A stretch of DNA of 13,498 nucleotides from Gemmatimonadota bacterium (lineage in GTDB: Bacteria; 4572-55; J002): positions 1 to 13,498 of the forward strand of contig RFFQ01000023.1 in NCBI GenBank assembly GCA_003697105.1, read 5' to 3'. A model generated the notes under the pieces. It was not told where the DNA came from and made no database searches. It saw only the letters and a program-made list of their open reading frames with translations. The position numbers were made by a program, and so were the translations under genes. Below, in pieces: positions 7,178 through 13,498 of the stretch; positions within the stretch are counted from its first letter, which is position 1, and every line of letters begins with the position of its first letter.

Positions 7178-8875
7178 TTGGAAGAAAATAATGTAACGCG
7201 CCGTAGACCTTCAGGGCGCCGTCGCCCGCCAGGAATAGATGTCCCGCGTCATAGACGCCGGTACACCGACCATCTGGTGGAAAAAGCCCATAAAAAGACA
7301 ATTCTGTTGGTGGATGATGACCCGCTGGTGCGAAGTGCCATGAAAATGGCGATTTCCGATGATTATAATGTCCTTGAAGCCGAAGATGGCTATCAAGGGT
7401 TGGAAGTACTACGAAATCATGTTTCGGAAATCCAATGTGTGGTCACGGATATTCGGATGCCGGGTTTAAATGGTTCGGAGTATATGGCAAAAGCCGGAGA
7501 AGTCACCCAAGATGTCTATTTTGTGATTGTCACCGGGCATAAAGGGGAAGTGACCGAATCTAAATTGATCAGTGATGGTAGTGGGCGGCTAAGCGGCTTT
7601 CTGGAAAAGCCAATCTCCAATGATGAACTCAAATACCAGATTCAAAAAGCGGTTGAATTAACTCAAATTCAACAGGATCGCGCCCGGGCAAATTACAATG
7701 CCCAACAATTAGTCGAAGCTGTAGAGACGATCTATGCCGCCACCAATGAAGATGAACTCTTACAGTTGATCATTGATAATGTCTCGCGTTTTATGTCTGT
7801 GAAAACCGCGTTTTGGGCACTGGCAGACTCGCGGAATAACTTGTTGATCCGGGGCGGGTCAGACCGATTTAGCGGGCTGATCGGTGACCCCATTGAAGGC
7901 AATCCCAACCTCCGGTCTGCGGATGTGGAAGCTGTCCGCAAAGCAATTGAAGAAGATACTGTCACGGAAAATGAGCATATTATGGCATTGCCCCTGTATA
8001 ATGGCGTGATTTTGCTCTTTGGTAATCCTCTGATCGATGCACGAGATAAAAATTTTATCCGAACGTATGTCCGCAATGCGGAACAGGCACTGGAACGCAT
8101 GCATCTTTACGAAAAATTGAAAGATGCCAATACCAAACTCACCCAGTTGGATAAAATGAAAACGAAATTCACGGATATTATCTCCCATGAATTGCGCACA
8201 CCGTTGGCGTCCATGAAAGGGTATCTCTTTTTGCTGGACGTTCAAGCGCGCCCCAAACTGGATGAGGAAACGACCCAAAGTTTAGAAATTATCAATAATT
8301 GCACCAACAAACTGGTGGCTATCGCCAATGATGTGACCAACTTATCGCGTTTGACCTCTGCGGAAATCAAATTACGCTTAACCACTATCAATTTGGCGCA
8401 ATTGTTTCAGGATATTCAGAAAGAGGTCGAGTTATTCATCAAATACCGGAATCAAGTGTTTCAGACCCATATTGAAGAAGGATTGGTTAACATTGTGGGA
8501 GACCAAGAGGGGATTTCACAAGCGATCAAAAACTTGATTATGAATGCCATCAAGTTTACTCCAGATGGGGGAACGATCTCTTTGAAAGCACGTCAAACCA
8601 CTTCCACTTACGAAATTCAAGTATCCGATACCGGAATTGGTATTCCGGAGAGTGAATTTGAGAATATCTTTTCTGGGTTTTATGAAGTCGGAGACACCAG
8701 TTATCACCATTCTGGCACGTTTGAGTTCAAAGCTGGCGGGTTAGGCTTAGGATTGCGGATTGTCAAAAGCATCGTCAGTGCGCATGGCGGGGATGTCCGC
8801 GTAGAAAGTGAATTGGAAAAAGGCTCTACGTTCACCCTTCTTTTGCCGAAAACAATAACCCCCGCGGCAACTTAA
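7178..8875 (+). CDS. Soluble hybrid histidine kinase: Arg-rich tail, REC, GAF-like, HisKA, HATPase
   Basis: The protein has 565 residues and begins at TTG 7178, supported by a perfect AAGGAGG seven bases upstream. Residues 8-28 are strongly basic (10 Arg in 21). A receiver domain follows (about 41-160) with acidic pocket VDDD (45-48), phospho-acceptor Asp91 in VVTDIRMPG, Thr119 and Lys144 (FLEKP). Residues about 170-310 resemble a GAF-type sensor. The H box is SHELRTPLASMKGY (336-349, His337). The ATPase has an N box around Asn456, G1 DTGIGIP (484-490) and G2 GGLGLGLRIVKS. No membrane segment is visible, so it should act in the cytosol. With the receiver at the N-terminus, it may be switched by an upstream kinase or phosphorylate its own receiver. 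No separate response regulator lies in the window. It is the last gene of the PilZ-ruvB operon. Confidence 0.93.
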   Translation: MEENNVTRRRPSGRRRPPGIDVPRHRRRYTDHLVEKAHKKTILLVDDDPLVRSAMKMAISDDYNVLEAEDGYQGLEVLRNHVSEIQCVVTDIRMPGLNGSEYMAKAGEVTQDVYFVIVTGHKGEVTESKLISDGSGRLSGFLEKPISNDELKYQIQKAVELTQIQQDRARANYNAQQLVEAVETIYAATNEDELLQLIIDNVSRFMSVKTAFWALADSRNNLLIRGGSDRFSGLIGDPIEGNPNLRSADVEAVRKAIEEDTVTENEHIMALPLYNGVILLFGNPLIDARDKNFIRTYVRNAEQALERMHLYEKLKDANTKLTQLDKMKTKFTDIISHELRTPLASMKGYLFLLDVQARPKLDEETTQSLEIINNCTNKLVAIANDVTNLSRLTSAEIKLRLTTINLAQLFQDIQKEVELFIKYRNQVFQTHIEEGLVNIVGDQEGISQAIKNLIMNAIKFTPDGGTISLKARQTTSTYEIQVSDTGIGIPESEFENIFSGFYEVGDTSYHHSGTFEFKAGGLGLGLRIVKSIVSAHGGDVRVESELEKGSTFTLLLPKTITPAAT

Positions 8876-8904
8876 CCTCCACATCCGGCTTTCGCAATTA
8901 GCGA

Positions 8905-8937
8905 CGCTCGGTGGTGGATATCATCGGGCGATTTTTT
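8905..8937 (+). terminator. Intrinsic terminator after the kinase gene
   Basis: The arms CGCTCGGTGGT (8905-8915) and ATCATCGGGCG (8920-8930) pair over 11 positions, counting three G-U wobbles, with a GGAT loop. One A and six Ts follow (8932-8937). It lies 29 bases past the kinase stop, so it most likely ends the PilZ-ruvB-kinase transcript. Because a small ORF and thrS follow directly, partial read-through is also possible. Confidence 0.8.
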
Positions 8938-8957
8938 ATTAGGTAAGGAGACCGTAT

Positions 8958-9056
8958 ATGCTGTATCCCAAAGACCCCATTCAGGAGTTTGCGATGGCTT
9001 GTCACCATGCTGGTGGCAACCATCGCCGTTTAACCTCCTCCCCAAACAGAATTTGA
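8958..9056 (+). CDS. Small ORF (32 codons) upstream of thrS, possible leader peptide
   Basis: ATG 8958 to TGA 9056 encodes a 32-residue peptide starting MLYPKDPIQEFAMACHHAGG and ending in a Ser-rich tail. The start has a strong Shine-Dalgarno, AAGGAG at 8945-8950, at ideal spacing. The peptide resembles nothing I recognise, has no membrane segment and contains only one Thr codon, so it is not a classical threonine attenuation peptide. It ends 48 bases before the thrS start. Its second half coincides with a long hairpin (8991-9026), so ribosome movement through it would melt that structure. No promoter is obvious between the terminator at 8905-8937 and this ORF. It could be a regulatory leader, a genuine small protein, or a chance frame behind a good ribosome site. 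Confidence 0.45.
   Translation: MLYPKDPIQEFAMACHHAGGNHRRLTSSPNRI
8991..9026 (+). promoter_or_regulatory. Long RNA hairpin in the thrS upstream region
   Basis: The arm GCGATGGCTTGTCACCA (8991-9007) pairs with TGGTGGCAACCATCGC (9011-9026) over 16 positions. There is one bulged C (8998) and one wobble, with a TGC apical loop that probably opens to five bases. No T tract follows, so it is not a terminator on the plus strand. It lies wholly inside the small ORF at 8958-9056, about 80 bases before thrS. A regulatory or RNA-stability role is inferred. Confidence 0.6.
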
Positions 9057-9067
9057 ATTTAACTCCC

Positions 9068-9073
9068 TATACT
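9068..9073 (+). promoter_or_regulatory. thrS: Possible -10 element for thrS
   Basis: TATACT lies 32 bases before the thrS ATG and would start a transcript near 9080. No convincing -35 is found 16-18 bases upstream, and no extended -10 TG is present. It is only a candidate, but it is the sole promoter-like element seen between the terminator at 8905-8937 and thrS. Confidence 0.3.
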
Positions 9074-9104
9074 AACACTTTCAGTATTTGAGGTGAAAAC
9101 GAAC

Positions 9105-11051
9105 ATGAATAAATGGATTAACATCACGCTCCCGGATGGTAGCGTCCGCGAATTTGAAGCCGGTGTCACGGGAATGGATATTGCCAAGCGTATCAGCAAA
9201 AAGCTGAAAAAAGCCGCCATTGCCGCCAAAGTCAATGGTGTCGTCGTCGATTTGTCGCGTCCCATTGAGCAAGATGCAACGGTGGAAATTTTAACCTTTG
9301 ATGACCCGGAAGGGCGGGAGGTATATCGGCATTCCTCCACACATATTATGGCGCAGGCGGTAACGGAGCTGTTCCCAGAGGCAAAACCGACCCTGGGACC
9401 GCCGCTGGATGATATGTTCTATTATGATTTTGATGTCCCAAAACCCTTCACTCCAGAGGATTTAGCCGCCATTGAAAAACGTGCCAACCATATCATCAAA
9501 CAAAATTTGGAGTTCAAACGATTTGAACTGTCCCGTGAGGAAGCTCTAAAATTTTATCACGAACGGGTGCCCAATCATTACAAGTGTGAAATTATTGAGG
9601 ACTACCCGGAAGAAGAAACGTGGTCGTTCTATCAACAGGGGGATGGTGAGAACGGCTGGGTGGATATGTGCCGCGGACCGCATGTCCCCTCCACTGGGCG
9701 GATCAAGCAATTCAAAATTTTGAAGGCCTCGGGCGCGTACTGGCGCGGTAATGAAAACAACAAAATGTTGCAACGCATCTACGGCACGGCATACGAATCA
9801 AAAGAACAATTAGAAGCACATTTGCACCGGCTTGAAGAGGCGGAAAAACGAGACCACCGCCGGCTCGGGCGTGAACTCGACCTGTTTAGTTTCCACTCTG
9901 AAGATGCCGGCGCCGGTTTCGCCTACTGGCACCATAAAGGCGCCCTGATCCGGGAATTGGTGGAAAACTTCCTCAAGGAAGAACAGCGGAAACGGGGGTA
10001 TATCTTTGTGGTCAGCCCGCATGTGGTCTCGGCGGAACTTTACAAAACCAGCGGGCACTACGAATTTTTCCGGGATAACATGTATCCGGTGGAGATCGAA
10101 GGGGAGGAGTATTTCATCAAACCGATGAATTGCCCCTGCCACGTGAAGATTTTTGATACCAAATTGCACAGCTACCGCGATCTACCTGTGCGCATGGCAG
10201 AGTTCGGCACGGTCTATCGCTATGAAAAGAGCGGGGTGTTGCATGGCTTGCTCCGTGTACGCGGCTTTACTCAGGATGATGCCCACATCTTTTGCACGGA
10301 AGACCAACTGGACTCGGAAATTCGAGGCGTGATGGATTTGATGGAGTTCATCATGCAGAAATTCGGCTTCCACGAGTATAAAGTCGAACTGAGCGTTGCC
10401 GACCCCAATGATTGGAGCCATTACGCCGGTGAACCGGCCGAGTGGGAGCGGGCGGAACACTCCCTCGTCCAAGCCCTACGCGCCAAAAATTGGGAGTACA
10501 CACGGCACGAAGGCGAAGCGGCATTCTACGGTCCCAAAATCGACCTCAAAGTGGTTGATGCCCTTGGGCGCCCGTGGCAATGCAGTACGGTGCAGTTCGA
10601 TTTTAACCTGCCGCGGCGCTTTGGCTTAAAATACATTGGTTCGGACGGCGAAGCCCACATGCCTTATATGGTGCACCGTGCGATCTATGGCTCGGTGGAA
10701 CGCTTTATCGGGGTGTTGATCGAACAGTACGGCGGTGCCTTTCCCACGTGGTTGGCGCCCACGCAGGTTGTTGTTGCGACAATCACGGATGCTGTGAACG
10801 ACTATGCCCAGTCCGTTGTCCAACAACTGCATGATGCCGGCTTTCGCGTTCATTTGGATGACCGCAATGAAAAAATCGGCTATAAAATCCGTGAACATAC
10901 CACGCAAAAAGTGCCGTATATTCTGGTGGTGGGGCACAAAGAGGCTGAAGCCGGTCAGGTTGCCGTGCGTAAATATGGCGCGGGTGACCAAGGCGTAATT
11001 GCCTTCACGGAATTTCTAGCCGCACTGAACGCCGAAGTCGAAACCGTGTGA
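9105..11051 (+). CDS. thrS: Threonyl-tRNA synthetase
   Basis: The product charges tRNA-Thr and edits mis-charged Ser-tRNA in the cytosol. The 648-residue length is normal for the full-length bacterial form. Domains in order are TGS (about 3-63, ITLPDGSVREFE), then the editing domain with HSSTH (His76, His80) and DMCRGPH (Cys189, His193). The class II core has zinc ligands Cys343 (MNCPCH), His394 (DDAHIF) and His524 (MVHRAIYGS). Motif 2 is around RMAEFGTVYRYE, motif 3 is around GSVERFIGVLIEQ, and the C-terminal anticodon-binding domain spans about 540-648. A GTG at 9093 is in frame, but it lies inside the Shine-Dalgarno GAGGTG (9090-9095), so ATG 9105 is chosen. The familiar thrS-infC-rpmI-rplT arrangement is absent here: thrS stands alone and is followed by a strong terminator. 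Confidence 0.98.
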   Translation: MNKWINITLPDGSVREFEAGVTGMDIAKRISKKLKKAAIAAKVNGVVVDLSRPIEQDATVEILTFDDPEGREVYRHSSTHIMAQAVTELFPEAKPTLGPPLDDMFYYDFDVPKPFTPEDLAAIEKRANHIIKQNLEFKRFELSREEALKFYHERVPNHYKCEIIEDYPEEETWSFYQQGDGENGWVDMCRGPHVPSTGRIKQFKILKASGAYWRGNENNKMLQRIYGTAYESKEQLEAHLHRLEEAEKRDHRRLGRELDLFSFHSEDAGAGFAYWHHKGALIRELVENFLKEEQRKRGYIFVVSPHVVSAELYKTSGHYEFFRDNMYPVEIEGEEYFIKPMNCPCHVKIFDTKLHSYRDLPVRMAEFGTVYRYEKSGVLHGLLRVRGFTQDDAHIFCTEDQLDSEIRGVMDLMEFIMQKFGFHEYKVELSVADPNDWSHYAGEPAEWERAEHSLVQALRAKNWEYTRHEGEAAFYGPKIDLKVVDALGRPWQCSTVQFDFNLPRRFGLKYIGSDGEAHMPYMVHRAIYGSVERFIGVLIEQYGGAFPTWLAPTQVVVATITDAVNDYAQSVVQQLHDAGFRVHLDDRNEKIGYKIREHTTQKVPYILVVGHKEAEAGQVAVRKYGAGDQGVIAFTEFLAALNAEVETV

Positions 11052-11091
11052 GTCACCCTCTCCCCCAAAAGTTCATAACCGGTCTATAAGC

Positions 11092-11125
11092 CCCGGTCTC
11101 GTGCGATAGCGAGACCGGGTTTTTT
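11092..11125 (+). terminator. Intrinsic terminator after thrS
   Basis: A perfect 10-bp GC-rich stem (CCCGGTCTCG at 11092-11101 with CGAGACCGGG at 11110-11119) has an eight-base loop and is followed by six Ts (11120-11125). It begins 41 bases after the thrS stop and isolates thrS from ddl. Confidence 0.95.
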
Positions 11126-11258
11126 ACTTGATAATTTTAGGGGATTGGTTTATTCTAAACCCAGTTTTGCAACCTTGAAATCGCGACTCGAAGAAAAAAA
11201 CGCATGGCGTTACAAGAATGAGTTTATATTGCATCTATTTTGATTGAGGTGGCGGGAT

Positions 11259-12356
11259 ATGAGCCAAATTCGGGTTGGAATTCTTTTTGGCGGGCGCTCC
11301 GCTGAGCATGAAGTCTCGTTGCAATCGGCGAGAAATGTGATTAATGCACTCGATCGCACTCAATATGAGCCGGTACTGATCGGGATTGACAAAACGGGAC
11401 GCTGGTATTTATACGATGAGGCGAATTATCTGTGCCATGCCACAGACCCCAAGCGAATCCAACTGAATACCTCGAATCAGGAGGTGATGCTCGTGCCGGG
11501 TGGGAGCGAGAGCCTCCTGATCCGGTTGGATGAACCTTCGCTCTCCCAGCGGGTGGATGTCGTTTTTCCGGTGTTGCACGGAACATACGGTGAAGATGGC
11601 ACCGTGCAGGGGTTGCTCAAGCTGGTGAATGTGCCGTTTGTGGGGGTAGATGTGCTGGCAGCGGCGGTCTGTATGGATAAAGAGGTCACGAAACGCCTCC
11701 TGCGGGATGCTGGCATCCCCAACGCGGATTTTTTGACCTTTCGCCGGTACCAAAGGACAACGATCGATTACCGGCAGGTAACGGAACGGCTGGGAACCCA
11801 TTTGTTCATCAAACCGGCAAATTTGGGGTCGTCCGTCGGGATTCGTCGTGCCCGCAATGAAGACCAATTTTGGCAGGCGGTTGATCTGGCATTTGAATAT
11901 GATACCAAGCTCATTGTGGAGCAGGCTATCCCAGGGCGGGAGATTGAAATTGCCGTGCTCGGTAATGAAAATCCCATTGCCTCTCTACCGGGCGAGGTCA
12001 TCTCCCCGGATTTTTATTCCTACGAGGCAAAGTATATCACCGACGAATCAACCCTGCATATTCCAGCGGAGCTACCAAAAGAGACTATTCAGCGCCTGCA
12101 AGAGCTGGCGACCCGGGTGTTTCGGGTATTGGAGTGCGAAGGTATGGCGCGGGTGGATTTCTTTCTGCAACCGGATGGCACGTTGCTGGTCAACGAGGTT
12201 AATACCATTCCGGGTTTTACCCCGATCAGCATGTATCCCAAGTTGTGGGCCGTGAGCGGGCTGGCGTACCCCGACCTTATTGATCGCTTGATTCAACTGG
12301 CAATTGAGCGGCATCAACGGGACCAACAATTGAAAACTACCTTTTCCGTGATGTAG
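11259..12356 (+). CDS. ddl: D-alanine--D-alanine ligase
   Basis: This ATP-grasp enzyme joins two D-alanines in the cytosol for peptidoglycan precursors. The 365 residues match the longer DdlA-type enzymes. Motifs are GGRSAEHEVSL (11-21), HGTYGEDGTVQG (107-118), FIKPANLGSSVG (183-194), YEAKYI (255-260), and ARVDFF through NEVNTIPGFTPISMYP (297-326). The metal ligands are Asp300, Glu313 and Asn315. The AKY segment fits a D-Ala-D-Ala rather than a D-Ala-D-lactate ligase. A TTG at 11244 is in frame, but ATG 11259 has GAGG nine bases upstream and gives the family N-terminus. A weak -10-like TATATT (11225-11230) without a clear -35 is the only promoter hint in the gap after the thrS terminator. The membrane protein gene downstream starts six bases after its stop. 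Confidence 0.97.
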   Translation: MSQIRVGILFGGRSAEHEVSLQSARNVINALDRTQYEPVLIGIDKTGRWYLYDEANYLCHATDPKRIQLNTSNQEVMLVPGGSESLLIRLDEPSLSQRVDVVFPVLHGTYGEDGTVQGLLKLVNVPFVGVDVLAAAVCMDKEVTKRLLRDAGIPNADFLTFRRYQRTTIDYRQVTERLGTHLFIKPANLGSSVGIRRARNEDQFWQAVDLAFEYDTKLIVEQAIPGREIEIAVLGNENPIASLPGEVISPDFYSYEAKYITDESTLHIPAELPKETIQRLQELATRVFRVLECEGMARVDFFLQPDGTLLVNEVNTIPGFTPISMYPKLWAVSGLAYPDLIDRLIQLAIERHQRDQQLKTTFSVM

Positions 12357-12362
12357 GCAGTT

Positions 12363-13148
12363 ATGACATCGTATCATTTTTTCCAGAGTTTATGGCACTC
12401 GTTTTATGATGCTGACTTTTACCGCGAAATTGGGCAACGAGGGCAGGGGTGGGGGCTGTTACATCTCTTTTTAGTGCTCAGCCTCTTCTGGATTCCTCAA
12501 TTGATTCATCTCCAACAGGACTTTGTCAATGAGATCGGCGCGGAAGCCGAACAATTTTTCCAGCAAGTCCCGGCGATTGTCATTTCAGACGGCACCGTGT
12601 TGATCAATGAACCCATGCCCTACCGAATTCAAGTCTATAATCCGGTGGAAAATGACACCTTGATTGTCGTCATTGATACCAGCGGCACTTACACCGACCC
12701 GGATCAACTCAACGCTAAACTGCTGTTGACCAAACACGAACTGATCGTCAAGCAGAGTGAGAGCGAGACCCAACGCTATAATTTGCAAGAGATCGAGACG
12801 TTTATCATCAATGAGCACCGGATGCGAGAGTGGTTTAAGGCATTCCAAACTTGGTTTGCGGTGTTTATGTATCCCTTTTTGGTGTTTGCGTCCTACATCT
12901 TCCGGTTAGCAGAGGCATTTTTACTGGCGTGGGGGGCGCACCTTTGGGTCAAACCCGATATGCTGGCGTATCGCACTCTTGTGCGTCTGATGATTGTTTC
13001 TCTCACACCGGTGATTATCATCAAAACCCTACTTTCGGTGGTTGGGATTCCGCCGGTATTTTGGTTGATGTTTCCGATCACGGTTGGGTATTATCTATTT
13101 GCGTTACGAGCCAATCTGGAAGCCCCGCCACAGTCCGCCAACCCCTAA
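12363..13148 (+). CDS. DUF1189-like integral membrane protein
   Basis: The 261-residue product opens with an aromatic amphipathic stretch FFQSLWHSFYDADFYREI (6-23), like the start of DUF1189 (PF06691) proteins. A first membrane helix lies at about 30-48. A soluble region of about 110 residues (about 50-158), probably outside the membrane, includes paired beta-like segments (VISDGTVLINEPMP, LIVVIDTSGTY). Three or four further helices follow at about 164-196, 207-226 and 230-249. Its function is unknown. The start is ATG 12363; the ribosome site is weak (AGG overlapping the ddl stop), suggesting translation coupled to ddl. Co-transcription with ddl hints at an envelope role but does not prove it. 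The family call rests on overall layout and the N-terminal motif. Confidence 0.75.
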   Translation: MTSYHFFQSLWHSFYDADFYREIGQRGQGWGLLHLFLVLSLFWIPQLIHLQQDFVNEIGAEAEQFFQQVPAIVISDGTVLINEPMPYRIQVYNPVENDTLIVVIDTSGTYTDPDQLNAKLLLTKHELIVKQSESETQRYNLQEIETFIINEHRMREWFKAFQTWFAVFMYPFLVFASYIFRLAEAFLLAWGAHLWVKPDMLAYRTLVRLMIVSLTPVIIIKTLLSVVGIPPVFWLMFPITVGYYLFALRANLEAPPQSANP

Positions 13149-13498
13149 GGAAATACTTGATCTTTCTTTAGGGATGATGTAATCTAAATCGAGGCTTCGA
13201 GTGCGCTCAAAACCCGATTCACCGGCGGGTGAGCACCATATCGAGATGCAATCACTTCCGCCGCATTGAGCCGGTGAGTGAGCCAGCCAATCCGAGCAAA
13301 TGCGAATTAAGGTGCAATGCGTGTGCATCGCACCCGGGAAGAACTTCCTTGGAGGACTGCCAGTCCTCCAAAACTTATTTTACTCAATACTCAATTTTCC
13401 CGACATTCCGCACCCCCTATGTTATGAATAGACATTTTTATATCGGGGTCCGAGACCGTCCAGAATAGTTTGGTGTGTTTCATTGAGATTTAGCACCA
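13149..13498. other. 350-base stretch without a convincing gene, rich in palindromes
   Basis: No frame here has a credible start and protein-like composition. A loose promoter-like pair, TTGATC (13157-13162) and TAATCT (13180-13185) with 17 bases between, precedes a chain of inverted repeats. TCACCGGC (13219-13226) pairs with GCCGGTGA (13270-13277). An alternative pairing is CGGCGGGTGA (13223-13232) with TCACTTCCGCCG (13252-13263). Local palindromes at 13311-13334, 13337-13348 and 13349-13371 follow. From 13372 to the right edge the sequence is plain and AT-rich. A structured RNA, a dispersed repeat or a 3' barrier for the ddl transcript are all possible. Confidence 0.5.
13311..13371. repeat. 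Three adjacent palindromes
   Basis: Three inverted repeats sit almost end to end. The first is GGTGC-A-ATGC with GCAT-C-GCACC (13311-13334), with one mismatch and a GTGT loop. The second is GGAAG with CTTCC around AA (13337-13348). The third is a perfect 11-base palindrome around one central C (TTGGAGGACTG at 13349-13359 with CAGTCCTCCAA at 13361-13371). The last would form a 10-bp RNA stem with a GCC loop but is followed by AACTTATTTTA rather than a clean T run, so it would be a poor terminator. It resembles dispersed intergenic palindromic elements; whether it recurs in this genome cannot be seen here. Confidence 0.65.

Noticed and set aside
9011-9030. T-box riboswitch ahead of thrS, because GGTGGCAACC recalls the T-box motif
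   Set aside because: An extra base breaks the motif, it follows rather than precedes the terminator, there is too little room for Stem I, and the would-be specifier pairing does not suit tRNA-Thr.
9093-9107. GTG 9093 as the thrS start
   Set aside because: The GTG is part of the Shine-Dalgarno GAGGTG used by ATG 9105, and the family N-terminus fits the ATG.
9810-10991. Long minus-strand frames opposite thrS
   Set aside because: They mirror the codon usage of thrS and encode nothing recognisable.
11244-11258. TTG 11244 as the ddl start
   Set aside because: It overlaps the Shine-Dalgarno, and ATG 11259 gives the usual ligase N-terminus.
13229-13468. A 79-residue plus-strand frame at the right end
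   Set aside because: It has no ribosome site, an unlikely composition, and runs straight through the three palindromes.
13149-13498. Integron attC site, SRP RNA or tmRNA
   Set aside because: No attC core boxes, no SRP GGAAG-type domain in the right context and no tmRNA tRNA-like ends could be found.
1-13498. CRISPR arrays, tRNA genes, transposases, phage or toxin-antitoxin genes
   Set aside because: None was recognised on either strand; every large frame is explained by the listed genes or is their shadow.

Overview
The window is ordinary bacterial chromosome with short intergenic gaps. No tRNA, rRNA, CRISPR array, insertion sequence or phage gene was recognised. A PilZ protein, a MscS channel with a signal peptide, and a DdlA-length D-Ala-D-Ala ligase suggest a Gram-negative-type (diderm) bacterium. 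The pairing of a giant coiled-coil ATPase with a MscS channel, and the divergence of the other proteins from textbook sequences, suggest an uncultured or poorly sampled phylum. The lineage cannot be fixed by eye.

Left part, minus strand (1-4739): a tight three-gene operon read right to left. It encodes a 1026-residue helical/coiled-coil P-loop ATPase with a C-terminal winged helix, then a MscS-family channel (8 bp gap), then a TANGO2/NRDE-family protein (1 bp gap) that runs off the left edge. A sigma70-type promoter (4710-4739) lies just upstream of the ATPase and decides its start codon. Next, also on the minus strand, is the riboflavin synthase gene ribE (4870-5508), with its own promoter and a strong intrinsic terminator, so it is a separate unit.

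Middle, plus strand (5647-8937): a near-consensus promoter faces away from ribE and drives a PilZ-domain gene, ruvB and a soluble REC-GAF-like-histidine kinase gene, closed by an intrinsic terminator at 8905-8937. Between this terminator and thrS lies a 32-codon small ORF with an excellent Shine-Dalgarno. Its second half folds into a long, almost perfect hairpin, so this stretch may be a leader. thrS (9105-11051) is monocistronic and ends in a textbook terminator.

Right part, plus strand (11259-13148): ddl, followed six bases later by a DUF1189-like membrane protein gene, plausibly an envelope pair. The last 350 bases hold no convincing gene but are rich in nested palindromes.

The best candidates for something undescribed are the ATPase-MscS-NRDE operon, the thrS leader with its small ORF and hairpin, and the palindrome cluster near the right end. 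Several starts are assigned differently from the longest reading frame because promoter elements or Shine-Dalgarno sequences fall inside the longer frames.
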